Source of the DNA: a virus | DNA: 35,442 nucleotides | IMG/VR virus record: IMGVR_UViG_3300012928_000018 | Location: 1-35,442 of that record | Reading direction: 5' to 3' (one strand) | Part shown: one piece after another, positions 16,605-24,858 of the stretch | How the letters are laid out: each line of letters starts with the position of its first letter | How positions within the stretch are numbered: position 1 is the stretch's first letter | Translations under genes and position numbers: made by a program | Notes under the pieces: generated by a model | Database searches by the model: none | What the model was told of the DNA's origin: nothing | What the model saw: the letters and a program-made list of their open reading frames with translations, nothing else

Positions 16605-17182
16605 CTTCCTACCTTCACAACAGCAGATCCAAGCCCGTGAGGCAGGCCCGTTATCTGACAGGGGTAATCACAGGAGACCACCCCCTTATTGACCTCTTTT
16701 TTATCCAGAAGTATCTGTGATCCTTTTACACTTACGGCTCCCTTTGATTCTATGGAAGCATTACCGCTTGTTTTAAGGCTCAGGCTAAGAGCCTCTATAT
16801 TAAGTTTCAGCTTTTTCCCGGCAACATTAAGCTGCCCGGATTTCTCTGAGTAAGAAATCTTTGTTCCGTCCTCAAACTCTTTGTAAAAATCACCCTCTTT
16901 TTTATCCCCAGTCTTTGGAATCACACCAGCTACCACACCCCCCAGAGGGTTCCCCTGTGCCCGTATAAGCCTGACCGTATCGCCTTTTTTTGGCTTTCTG
17001 AAGTCTCCACTGTTTCCCGCCAAAAAAGGCACCGGGTTGGTAAGATAATCCTCGCTGATCCTCACCCTGACCCGGTTTCCTTCCACCTCTTCCACTTCGC
17101 CATCTACCACGACGTTATCCATTTTTCTCTCAAGATCACTCACTTTTTCCATTAATTCCTGAATGATCCTCAGCTCATTCAT
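16601..17182 (-). CDS. Baseplate assembly/spike protein V
   Basis: 193 residues. N-terminal coiled coil (ELMEKVSDLERKMDNV), an OB-fold region (GEVEEVEGNRVRVRI to KPKKGDTVRLIRAQG), then repeating beta strands ending in PHGLGSAVVKVGR. This is the gpV layout: a trimeric membrane-piercing spike. No terminal metal-binding HxH tip is apparent. 4-nt overlaps with its neighbours. Confidence 0.85.
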   Translation of the reverse strand: MNELRIIQELMEKVSDLERKMDNVVVDGEVEEVEGNRVRVRISEDYLTNPVPFLAGNSGDFRKPKKGDTVRLIRAQGNPLGGVVAGVIPKTGDKKEGDFYKEFEDGTKISYSEKSGQLNVAGKKLKLNIEALSLSLKTSGNASIESKGAVSVKGSQILLDKKEVNKGVVSCDYPCQITGLPHGLGSAVVKVGR

Positions 17183-17700
17183 GCTTCAAGAATCTCCTGA
17201 GTTTTTACCTTAATCTCTTCATCAGTTTCATATATGCCAGATCTCTGATACTGGCTTTCTTCTCTGATCGCATCACCCACAAGATAATCCGCATACCAGA
17301 GAACCACCCATTCCTCTTCCTGTGAGTCCTCCTCAGTCCTCAGATCAACCGCTTCAACATCTTTAGCCACATCAAAGCCGTCAGCGTTGAAGCTGTTCTC
17401 AGAAACCAGAATCACCATTTTTTCGCAGACAGCCCGCACCCTTTTACCGGCATCCACCGGGGGCCGTTCTTCCCTCGCCCGCTGCGAGTACCAGTCTCTT
17501 ACAAAGACCCTGAGATAAGCCCGTAAGGTCTTACCCCCGTCCTCAGAAAGACTTTCCGGAGAAAGAGAGAAATTATCCACCCTGACCTCAATTTCAGGGT
17601 TATCATCATCCTTCTCATCCTGTGAATGCTCCCTCACCCTGAACTCAGGAAAGCTCCCGGAAAAAGCATCCATAACCTTTTGAACATAGTCATTTATCAA
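17179..17700 (-). CDS. Putative tail terminator/completion protein
   Basis: 173 residues, acidic, family not firmly recognised. It sits between the GpZ-like protein and gpV, where many such phages encode a tail-completion protein. Residue pattern (N-terminal VQKVMDAFSGSFPEF, C-terminal EEEWVVLWYADYLVGD) is compatible with a small alpha/beta terminator fold. It overlaps the upstream gene by 11 nt. Confidence 0.6.
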   Translation of the reverse strand: MINDYVQKVMDAFSGSFPEFRVREHSQDEKDDDNPEIEVRVDNFSLSPESLSEDGGKTLRAYLRVFVRDWYSQRAREERPPVDAGKRVRAVCEKMVILVSENSFNADGFDVAKDVEAVDLRTEEDSQEEEWVVLWYADYLVGDAIREESQYQRSGIYETDEEIKVKTQEILEA

Positions 17701-18181
17701 GGTACTTCCTAAGCTCCCCTTCGAGGGTTTTCATATAGTCCTGCTCAATTTTTGGAATCAGACCTGCAAGAGCTGCCTTTGCCTCAGGGGTCAGATCCTC
17801 CCCGACTCTTTTAATGGGGTAAGGACTCTTTCCGACCCTCCGCCAGACTCCTTCTTTACCCCTGACCCTCGCAATGAAAGCCGAGCGGTAATGTATCCTT
17901 CCTGCCCGAACCCCGCGTCTGTCCTGCTTTTTAACGCCCATAGAAGCAGCAGGGAAGAAATCACTGATAAAGCTGAACACAGCCTCAGGGTTTTTAGTGA
18001 CAGCTTTCTGAACCCAGACTCTTTCTGAAAGAAGCTTCTGTGGAATCCTGCTCTTTCTTCCAAGAACCCTTACGAACACCCGGGAATATTTCCTGACCGT
18101 TTTATTAACAGCCACCACAAAGCAGCGTCTTATCCTCTCCTCTGAAAGCTTATACAAAAGCCCCTTTAAATCAGTGTTCAT
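17690..18181 (-). CDS. Minor tail protein Z-like (Prophage tail Z family)
   Basis: 163 residues from the ATG at 18181, which has AGGA nine bases upstream and overlaps the previous stop by 11 nt. Basic protein with the GpZ pattern: IRRCFVVAVNKTVRKYSRVF, then RIHYRSAFIARVRGKEGVWRRVG. It should act at the head-tail junction or tail completion. Copy 4 of the dispersed element lies inside this gene and is read in frame as FFPAAS. Confidence 0.8.
   Translation of the reverse strand: MNTDLKGLLYKLSEERIRRCFVVAVNKTVRKYSRVFVRVLGRKSRIPQKLLSERVWVQKAVTKNPEAVFSFISDFFPAASMGVKKQDRRGVRAGRIHYRSAFIARVRGKEGVWRRVGKSPYPIKRVGEDLTPEAKAALAGLIPKIEQDYMKTLEGELRKYLDK
17943..17960 (-). repeat. Dispersed CTGCTGC element, copy 4, inside a coding region
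   Basis: TTTCTTCCCTGCTGCTTC on the minus strand, 17 of 18 bases matching the consensus. It is translated within the Z-like protein as Phe-Phe-Pro-Ala-Ala-Ser. Confidence 0.85.
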
Positions 18182-18452
18182 AGAACTCAATCCTGAGCCC
18201 TCCCATGGTGTCCCGCCCCACATTCCTTACTTTCTGCATCTTCTCTTCTATCTGAACCGAGTCTGATTTTTCAAACTTCCCCCGGTGGTCTGCTGAGCAA
18301 AAAAACACGTAAGCCTCACGCCTTTTCTTGTGCCTGCCCTCTTCTCTGTCACGCTCCACGATATCGAGAAAGCCCCTCACCTCCCCGGCATCTGTAGTCA
18401 CCCGGTCGGGACCGGACTCATAAAACCTTTTCTGGTCTGAAAGAAGGCTCAA
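18171..18452 (-). CDS. Putative head-tail connector
   Basis: 93 residues, mostly beta with charged loops (REAYVFFCSADHRGKF). It overlaps the capsid gene by 4 nt and the Z-like gene by 11 nt. The slot just after the capsid usually holds a lambda FII-like or similar joining protein. No distinctive motif, so the call rests on size and place. Confidence 0.65.
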   Translation of the reverse strand: MSLLSDQKRFYESGPDRVTTDAGEVRGFLDIVERDREEGRHKKRREAYVFFCSADHRGKFEKSDSVQIEEKMQKVRNVGRDTMGGLRIEFYEH

Positions 18453-20284
18453 ACCTTAATACCTTTCACAACCCTGAAGCCTTCCGGATACGCAAGCTTG
18501 ATATCGTTGTAAGCACTCACTACATAACGGTTAGAGTTTGCGTCCATATCGGTGTAAGGATCTACGGAGATCTTTACATAACCCCAGATTCCTACCATGA
18601 CGTTTCTGTAGTCTCCCATGATAATCTTTCCGGTCGGAGCCTGATCAGTACCGTCATTATCGATAAGAGTTGATGCCAGATAGTCGTATCCGTTCATTCT
18701 TCCGGCTCCGTCTCTTTTTCCTTCTGTGACCAGAAAAAGACCGGAACCCGCATCCGTCTTGGTATTTTTTAAGACAGTCTCAGTTTTACTGTCAGAGAGA
18801 TACTTAACAGCCGGTGTAATCCTTATTTTCGACTGCTTCAGATCCCCTTCCATGGCAATAATCTGAGCCCTGTCTATAACTCCGTTCTTTGCATCTGTTA
18901 TCAGTTCTGGCCTGACCGATGCAAAGATGCCTTTGGGCGCATCCGGATCAGAGCCGTCACCGTTGAAGCCGTTATATTCAAGGCATTCTGCCACAGCGTT
19001 TTCCAGAACCTCCCAGATATAGGATTCCACCACGTAATCCTGTTGCATCAAAAACTGGTCAGTAACAGGAAGGACCCCTCCGCATCTGTGAGGCTTCATT
19101 TTGATATTTCCGGTACCAAGTTTGCTTTTATCAAACTTGACCCCCTCAGCTTTGTACTGAGCCCTGAAGCCTGAAATAATTTTTGGCATGGTTACATCAC
19201 CACGGAGCCCCGGGATCATCCTGACTCCCAGCTCAGAGAATATGGTTTTATGCCAGAGCTGATCTATAAACCCACGATGCTCATCGGGCACAAACTCTCG
19301 ACCATTCCCCTGAGTTTTTGACATCATGGCATCAACAGCCGAACGCTTATATTTACCTCCGGTCATGAGAACATCATTTGGAATTACGATGGCCTCACCT
19401 CTCTCCACCGCTGAATCTTCCACCCCGTAGAATTTAGCTGCCTGAGTGCTTACGTGCTTTTCAAAGCCAAATTCCTGACTCCTCCCCCCGGATCTGATGG
19501 ACTTGATAGCCCGGGAAAGTTGAAAGGACTGCACCTCATTTTCGTGCATTCCCATGAAGTCACCCACCTGATAAGGCTTTGGCTGCTGCCTCGTGGCGTT
19601 TCTCTGCCCTCTGGCTTTCACAGTGAACTCCTCATAGGGCATTCCTGACTCCACCGCCTCAGTTGTTAGCTTCTGGTCAATTTCAAACTCAGAGGCAAAC
19701 TGATGAATATTCGCAATCCTTGATCGTTCCTGCTTTCTGTAATAGTCCTCACCCACCTGCACCGTTCCGGATCGGGTTCCGGATGCCGGGATATTCTGGG
19801 GAACACCACCTCCTCCCTGAGGTTCCTGACCACCATTCTGAGGAGGCTGCTGCCCGTTTCCTCCCTGCCCGGGTTCAGGATTCCCCTGTGGTTGCTGCCC
19901 CTGATACCCCTGAGGTTGCTGCTGCCCCTGAGGAGGTTGCTGATAAACAGGCTGATTACCCTGAGGGTGCTGCTGCTGCCCCTGAGGGTGCTGCTGTCCC
20001 TGAGGCTGCTGGTTCCCCTGAGGAGGCTGCTGATAAAAGGGCTGGTTACCCTGAGGCTGAAACGCTCCCACATTCTGCACCTGCGAAGGATCACCCTGAT
20101 ACGGCTGATACCCCTGCCCGCCTCCGTTTTGCCCGGGCAACTCATGACCGTAAAACCTGCCCGCACTGCCGTTTCTGGTCTGCTTATTTACCTGCCCGGC
20201 AAACTCAGACACGGCATCACTGACCTCATTTCTGTTACCGTTTTTTGACCGTGAACCAAAAATCTTCCTGACAGAAAATCGCAT
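18449..20284 (-). CDS. HK97-fold major capsid protein with Gln/Gly/Pro-rich N-terminal segment
   Basis: 611 residues, longer than most HK97-type capsids. Residues 50-166 consist almost only of Gln, Gly, Pro and Asn, with repeats such as YQQPPQGQQQPQG. About 190-250 is charged, then 290-611 is the HK97-like shell domain (EFVPDEHRGFIDQLWHK, PVTDQFLMQQDY, MGDYRNVMVGIWG). A prohead protease gene lies upstream, so the N-terminal part (delta-domain equivalent) is probably cut off in mature heads. The ATG has AAGGAG seven bases upstream. The repeat DNA spans about 19786-20134. Confidence 0.9.
   Translation of the reverse strand: MRFSVRKIFGSRSKNGNRNEVSDAVSEFAGQVNKQTRNGSAGRFYGHELPGQNGGGQGYQPYQGDPSQVQNVGAFQPQGNQPFYQQPPQGNQQPQGQQHPQGQQQHPQGNQPVYQQPPQGQQQPQGYQGQQPQGNPEPGQGGNGQQPPQNGGQEPQGGGGVPQNIPASGTRSGTVQVGEDYYRKQERSRIANIHQFASEFEIDQKLTTEAVESGMPYEEFTVKARGQRNATRQQPKPYQVGDFMGMHENEVQSFQLSRAIKSIRSGGRSQEFGFEKHVSTQAAKFYGVEDSAVERGEAIVIPNDVLMTGGKYKRSAVDAMMSKTQGNGREFVPDEHRGFIDQLWHKTIFSELGVRMIPGLRGDVTMPKIISGFRAQYKAEGVKFDKSKLGTGNIKMKPHRCGGVLPVTDQFLMQQDYVVESYIWEVLENAVAECLEYNGFNGDGSDPDAPKGIFASVRPELITDAKNGVIDRAQIIAMEGDLKQSKIRITPAVKYLSDSKTETVLKNTKTDAGSGLFLVTEGKRDGAGRMNGYDYLASTLIDNDGTDQAPTGKIIMGDYRNVMVGIWGYVKISVDPYTDMDANSNRYVVSAYNDIKLAYPEGFRVVKGIKV
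19786..20134 (-). repeat. Imperfect tandem repeats encoding the capsid Q/G/P region
   Basis: Repeated CCTGAGG and CTGCTG units on the plus strand encode PQG/QQ motifs on the minus strand within the capsid N-terminus. Repeat length varies, so the region could expand or contract by slippage. Confidence 0.85.
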
Positions 20285-20302
20285 TACAAAACTCCTTTCG
20301 TG

Positions 20303-20818
20303 TTACCGGCCCAGACCGATAGTCGGATCAGCCGGAACCGGCACGCTGCTGACCTCAACAGCACCCCAGTAATTAGCAATTAAATAAATCATATTTCTAT
20401 AGAGATAAAAGATTCCGTCATGGATCACATAACCAAGGCTGAGAGCCTTTCTGATACCGTACTGAGTAAAATCGTTGTAGATCTCACGCCCCAGACCACC
20501 AGAGGAAAACTGAAGATCAGCCCGGGTCTTTTTCTCCTCAACCTGAAGCCAGAAGTCCTTCACATCCCCCAGATAAGTACTCTCATCATGATCCCAGAGG
20601 ATCGGAGCATCTTTAATCAGAGAAAAATCTATGTTCTCTTTTCCATGCTTAAGGATCTCAACATATAAAATCCCCTCATCATTTTCCTGAAGAGCAGCAT
20701 ACTCACTGGCAACACTGGCCCCTTTTACCAATCCGTCAGAGCCGGCATCAGGATAAAACCTTCTGTACTGAAGCCCCTGAGGAAGACTCATCCCTGAAAT
20801 TTGCTGAGCCTGCATCAT
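20303..20818 (-). CDS. Prohead protease (U35, HK97 type)
   Basis: 171 residues. LWDHDESTYLGDV contains the likely catalytic H77, and GIRKALSLGYV holds the likely nucleophile S127. The C-terminal EVSSVPVPADPTIG block is typical of U35 proteases. It should cleave scaffold and capsid N-termini during head maturation. It starts as ATGA overlapping the portal stop. Short for the family but with all core motifs. Confidence 0.88.
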   Translation of the reverse strand: MMQAQQISGMSLPQGLQYRRFYPDAGSDGLVKGASVASEYAALQENDEGILYVEILKHGKENIDFSLIKDAPILWDHDESTYLGDVKDFWLQVEEKKTRADLQFSSGGLGREIYNDFTQYGIRKALSLGYVIHDGIFYLYRNMIYLIANYWGAVEVSSVPVPADPTIGLGR

Positions 20819-22368
20819 CTCTTCTTTGGCTCCTCAAATTTAATTCCGTGCTTTTCCTCAAGCTCTTTTTTACGCTTAAGATAACGTGCCCTGTCCTCTA
20901 AAATATCCATGGCATCAAGACCCTGCTCTTCACAGATCCCAATCTCTGAATCAAGACCGTTTTTGATCTTTTTTTCATGAGCGTTGCTCTCAGCTTTCGG
21001 GTCCACATAAGGCCAGCGCCTTCCTCTCATCACCGGGTTTTTAATAATGGATGGCATAATCTCCCGGGAGAAAACACGGTTAAAGCAGGTTTCCCATGCC
21101 CAGCCCCGGTATACAGGCTTTGCCACAATGGATATAAACCGGCTCTGGTCTCTCTTCCATACAGTCCGGCATATACCTTCCTCAGCCCGCATATTCGACC
21201 ATGAATAGCCTTTAAACTCCCCACTCAAAGCAGCACTCTGAGCATTTCTGGAGGCTGCAATGGTCTTCAGGGTGGACTGATCAAAATCCGCAAAATTATC
21301 ATTCGGGACTTTCGTATTGTCCCCCACGATATCCTCCACCCCCTGCGGAAGCCATTTATAAACCCCACGCTCTGCCCTGTATGTCCCGCTTCTGTCCACG
21401 GTTTCAGACTGCATATCAGAAGTGAATTCCTCAGAGGCGTCACCGGTTCCGTGTTCATTTCCGGTTCCTGCCCCTATTTCCTCCTCGTCATCGTCCTCAT
21501 AATTAATGCCGTCATTTTGCTCATAATCTTTGTCACCTTTGAACCAGCCCTGATTTCCGAAGAGCTGCTGGTTTACAAGAACCGTCTCCCTCATTTCCCC
21601 GTGCATATGAAGCCAGTTGGAGATTCCCGAAAATGACGATATACCCCTGATCTGGGTTACTCTTCTGAGATCAGGCCACCAGACAATCTCAGAGGCTTCA
21701 AAGCGCATATAGCGCTTTCCACCCTGCGAATAATCAGAGCGCCCGAACGGGTCCGTAACTTTGAAGTAAAAAGCCACAGGCTTACCATATCCGTCCCGTT
21801 CTACCCCGGCTATAATACTGTTCCCGTTTGAAAGCCTTGGCGTGTTGAGCCTTACGTCACAGGTCTCAGGCTCCAGAAGTTGCAGCGCAAAGCCAAAACG
21901 GTTAATCTTTCTGTCTCTGATAAACCTTGCAAAGGCTTCACCATCACGCTTGTGATACCTAACAATCATCTGTTGCATCATGGGCCATGACATCATCCCC
22001 GTAACGTCACAGTTCTCAGGTTCACACCATTCAAGCCAGTTGTCCCTAAGCTCTGAATTAAAGGGATATTCCTCCCCGTTTTCATCCCTGAAATTAAACC
22101 GGACGGTGACACCTTCCTCACCAATGATATTCACCTCATCGAGGAGAAGAGACCTTGCCCCGTAAGGATTATTGATTTCATGATCACGGGCCGCCGCCCT
22201 CACCCGGTCGTTTTTAGAAATGATTTCCTGATTGAAATTTTCCGAACCAATAACCGCTTTATTAATCCAGCTTCCATAGATCCTTCCCCCGTCTCCGGCA
22301 TCCAGACTCCGGGTATTTTTGACTATCACCTTTGTCAGTTTTTTACCCCGTGAAGCTTTCTTTCTCAC
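20815..22368 (-). CDS. Portal protein, lambda family
   Basis: 517 residues. Typical blocks are RARDHEINNPYGARSLLLDEVN-like N-terminal text, WLHMHGEMRETVLVNQQLFGNQG, TLKTIAASRNAQSAALSGEFKGYSWSN-like text, and RFISIVAKPVYRGWAWE. These are lambda-portal features. An acidic insertion (about residues 285-315, YEDDDEEE) precedes the wing end. It forms the dodecameric DNA entry ring. 12 bp after the joiner gene. Confidence 0.9.
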   Translation of the reverse strand: MRKKASRGKKLTKVIVKNTRSLDAGDGGRIYGSWINKAVIGSENFNQEIISKNDRVRAAARDHEINNPYGARSLLLDEVNIIGEEGVTVRFNFRDENGEEYPFNSELRDNWLEWCEPENCDVTGMMSWPMMQQMIVRYHKRDGEAFARFIRDRKINRFGFALQLLEPETCDVRLNTPRLSNGNSIIAGVERDGYGKPVAFYFKVTDPFGRSDYSQGGKRYMRFEASEIVWWPDLRRVTQIRGISSFSGISNWLHMHGEMRETVLVNQQLFGNQGWFKGDKDYEQNDGINYEDDDEEEIGAGTGNEHGTGDASEEFTSDMQSETVDRSGTYRAERGVYKWLPQGVEDIVGDNTKVPNDNFADFDQSTLKTIAASRNAQSAALSGEFKGYSWSNMRAEEGICRTVWKRDQSRFISIVAKPVYRGWAWETCFNRVFSREIMPSIIKNPVMRGRRWPYVDPKAESNAHEKKIKNGLDSEIGICEEQGLDAMDILEDRARYLKRKKELEEKHGIKFEEPKKR

Positions 22369-22379
22369 AATGACCTCTT

Positions 22380-22637
22380 TTAAAAAATCACTCTTAAGGT
22401 CTGGATACTGACTCCATGGCCTCTTTTGTATCTGATCCGGTCTCTCAGCTCTCTTCTGTATATTTTGAGCCTCTTTTCAGTATTGAGAATTTTCTCTCTT
22501 TCAAAGACACGCTCAGAATGATCACTCTTAAGCTCTGCTCTTTCGAGACCGTCCCGGTTTCTCTCTGAGATCAGATCCTCAAGAGCTTTAATCTCATCCT
22601 TAAGCCACTTAATTCTGGCATCATTAGACTTTCCCAT
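22380..22637 (-). CDS. gpW-like head-tail joining protein
   Basis: 85 residues from the ATG at 22637, which overlaps the terminase stop as TGATG. Entirely helical and charged (IKALEDLISERNRDGLERAE). It lies between terminase and portal, where lambda encodes gpW. Sequence similarity to gpW is only by character, so the name is provisional. Confidence 0.65.
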   Translation of the reverse strand: MGKSNDARIKWLKDEIKALEDLISERNRDGLERAELKSDHSERVFEREKILNTEKRLKIYRRELRDRIRYKRGHGVSIQTLRVIF

Positions 22638-24508
22638 CAGGTACGACCCCACGCTTTTCTCTTCTTTCTCACCCCACGGGCTGCTGCCTGAAGCTTCAGA
22701 TCAAGCAGCTCACAGTCAGGAGAAAGAAAATCCTTTAAAAATTCATCATATACAAAGCCATCAAAGGCATCGTTTTTAATTTTGTCATGCTTTTTCTTCC
22801 AGATGAGTTTACCGGTTTTTCTGCTTCTCACCCGTCTTTCTGCTGTTATCTCCGAACAGTAATCACGGCCACAAAACTCTGCTACCGGTAGCCTGAAAAC
22901 CCAGTCATCATGCTCATCTTTTGCAGACATAATCTCAGATGCACGGTTTTTATACTTATGTACATTAACGATCCAGATTGTCTGTTTACCAGCCTGACCC
23001 ATGGCTTCTTTTGACTCTTTATAGAGATCAGCATCCACGCGGCTTCCACCCTTAACCCCTATGATCCCCTCTCTCTGCCTGCCCCTGACAAATGCCATAA
23101 CCTGCTTTGTGTGACTTCCCCCTGTATCAATGACCACACCAAGAGGTTTCATGGTCACCTTTCCCCCATTTCCCTCAGACACAGCATGGACCATTTTCTT
23201 TTTTATCCAGCGTCTGTTCAGCTCTGCCCAGAAAGCTTTTTTTGAGGGGTCACCCCGGAAAACACAGGCATACAAAAGCCATTTCTGGTCACCATAACCA
23301 TGACCGTACCACCAGATCTTCACACACTTATCCTGAACGTCTATAGACTGAAGGATATAAAGAACCTCACGGGGAACAGGCCAGTTATAATGCTCACGTC
23401 TTTCAAGAAAATGATCCGGGTCATTAGCCTCGGTCTGTATCGAGTATGGCCATCCGTCGTAAAGACCTGAGAACGCTATCCGGTCGTCCACCTCACCTTT
23501 CAGGGCAGCACACTTTTTAGCAGCGTATTTCTCAAATGTGACAAATCCGGACAAAAAACCTATGTGGTGAAAAGATACATTTTCCATGCTCATATCAAGA
23601 CACTCAGGATGCACCTCCCAGCACCCTTTTCTCACAAGGTCCATCCTGTCTTTTTCAAGAATATCCACGGAACAGACCGGACACCGGTAAAAAGCAGAGC
23701 CCGGCACATAACTTCCGGTTTTATCTGTTGAGTACTGAATTCCTTCCCTGACCCACTCCACTCTGCCATCACAGCCCGGACACCACGGTTTATAAACAAA
23801 ACGCTTATATTTCTTATAAAGAATGTATATTTTTGACTCTTTTTCTGATGCTGGCGTGGAAGTCACCACCATTTTAGAGTTATGAAACGTATCAGAACGC
23901 TTTTCAAGCTGAGCGAGAAGATCCCCTTCCCCCGGGATTGAAAGAGGCATTTTATCGATTTCATCAGCCAGCACCGCGGGAACGTGCCTGTCTGCCGTGA
24001 AACTGGCTGAAGGAACCCCCATGGACAGATAAACACCGGGTCCGATTGAGATCTGGTCATCGTTTTCGATCACCTTTTCCGTCATAGAACCCATGACCTC
24101 CGCAAGGCTTCTGGACCTCTGAAGCATGGGTATGAGCCGTCTTTTTCGAAAATCTTTTATGTTCTGCACCAGAGGGCGCATCAGCATGATATCCATGGGA
24201 TCATTAACAGCCGTGTAACCAATAATATTAAGCTGAAGCTCTGTTTTTCCGGCACCTGAGGGAAACATGCAGGCCATCCGCCTCACTTCCGGCTCCACAA
24301 AACAGTCCAGGGGATATTTCATGGTCGGGGTGTGCATTTCCAGATCCCATGTTCTGGAGCTACCGGCCACCACCCGCTCATCCCTTGCCCACGCGGAAGG
24401 AGTCTTCCATCTTGGTGGAGCCAGAGACTTAAGCAGCAGGGAAAAAAGCTCCTGTGAGTCAGCTTTTCTCCTGCCTTTAAGGCTTCCTATGATCTCCCGG
24501 GTGTTCAG
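22637..24508 (-). CDS. Terminase large subunit, GpA family
   Basis: About 623 residues with the CTG start proposed here. Walker A FPSGAGKTEL (K88), Walker B LADEID (about 182-183), zinc-like cysteine pairs at CPGC and CPVC, and a nuclease site around SIDVQ (about 390) and VVIDTGG (461). It packages DNA and cuts it. The frame stays open 45 codons upstream of the GTG at 24373. This upstream part contains SLAPPRWKTPSAWARDERVV, the conserved GpA N-terminus, so a start at 24373 would truncate the protein. No ATG, GTG or TTG exists in the added segment. The CTG at 24508 has AGGGGGAA upstream and overlaps the small-subunit stop as CTGA. Confidence 0.9.
   Translation of the reverse strand: MNTREIIGSLKGRRKADSQELFSLLLKSLAPPRWKTPSAWARDERVVAGSSRTWDLEMHTPTMKYPLDCFVEPEVRRMACMFPSGAGKTELQLNIIGYTAVNDPMDIMLMRPLVQNIKDFRKRRLIPMLQRSRSLAEVMGSMTEKVIENDDQISIGPGVYLSMGVPSASFTADRHVPAVLADEIDKMPLSIPGEGDLLAQLEKRSDTFHNSKMVVTSTPASEKESKIYILYKKYKRFVYKPWCPGCDGRVEWVREGIQYSTDKTGSYVPGSAFYRCPVCSVDILEKDRMDLVRKGCWEVHPECLDMSMENVSFHHIGFLSGFVTFEKYAAKKCAALKGEVDDRIAFSGLYDGWPYSIQTEANDPDHFLERREHYNWPVPREVLYILQSIDVQDKCVKIWWYGHGYGDQKWLLYACVFRGDPSKKAFWAELNRRWIKKKMVHAVSEGNGGKVTMKPLGVVIDTGGSHTKQVMAFVRGRQREGIIGVKGGSRVDADLYKESKEAMGQAGKQTIWIVNVHKYKNRASEIMSAKDEHDDWVFRLPVAEFCGRDYCSEITAERRVRSRKTGKLIWKKKHDKIKNDAFDGFVYDEFLKDFLSPDCELLDLKLQAAARGVRKKRKAWGRT
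24429..24448 (-). repeat. Dispersed CTGCTGC element, copy 5, within terminase coding DNA
   Basis: CTTTTTTCCCTGCTGCTTAA on the minus strand; the core TCCCTGCTGCTT is exact. It is read in frame as FSLLLK in the terminase N-terminal extension. Confidence 0.8.
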
Positions 24509-24858
24509 ACTTTCCCCCTGTACATTGTCTTTTTAAGATCATCACCGGCATCTGAGAGAGCTTTTCTCTGCTTTTCTATGTAGTCCCTGATTTGTTTATT
24601 GATCCGGTTTTTATCGGTCTCAGAGGCGAACTGATCAGAGAAGGCGCAAAGCCCCTCGATACGCTTAAAGAAGGTCCCGGCAGCCCGCTGCCAGATCATA
24701 AGAACGTCCCTTTTCCTGATCACGTCTGAGCGCTCTTTTTCAAGCTTCAGCTCAAGACGCTCAATCTCAATGCGCTCCTTTTCTTCCTTGTGAGCTTTTC
24801 TGGCGTCTGCCTCAATTTTCTTAAGATGCTTTTTTTCCTCAATGGTCAGCATCATCAC
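24505..24858 (-). CDS. Terminase small subunit-like coiled-coil protein
   Basis: About 117 residues, strongly helical, rich in Glu, Lys and Arg in the first 55, then a more globular half (AAGTFFKRIEGLCAFSDQFA). It precedes the GpA terminase. Lambda-type small subunits combine a winged helix and coiled coil; no HTH is evident here, so DNA recognition is uncertain. GGAGG lies before GTG ATG ATG at 24858-24850; the ATG at 24855 has ideal spacing. It overlaps the integrase stop. Confidence 0.65.
   Translation of the reverse strand: MMMLTIEEKKHLKKIEADARKAHKEEKERIEIERLELKLEKERSDVIRKRDVLMIWQRAAGTFFKRIEGLCAFSDQFASETDKNRINKQIRDYIEKQRKALSDAGDDLKKTMYRGKV

Noticed and set aside
19663-20248. Long plus-strand open frames rich in Leu, Arg, Ala and Pro opposite the capsid repeat region
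   Set aside because: They are antisense shadows of the Q/G/P repeats; no ribosome binding site and composition is explained by the repeat.
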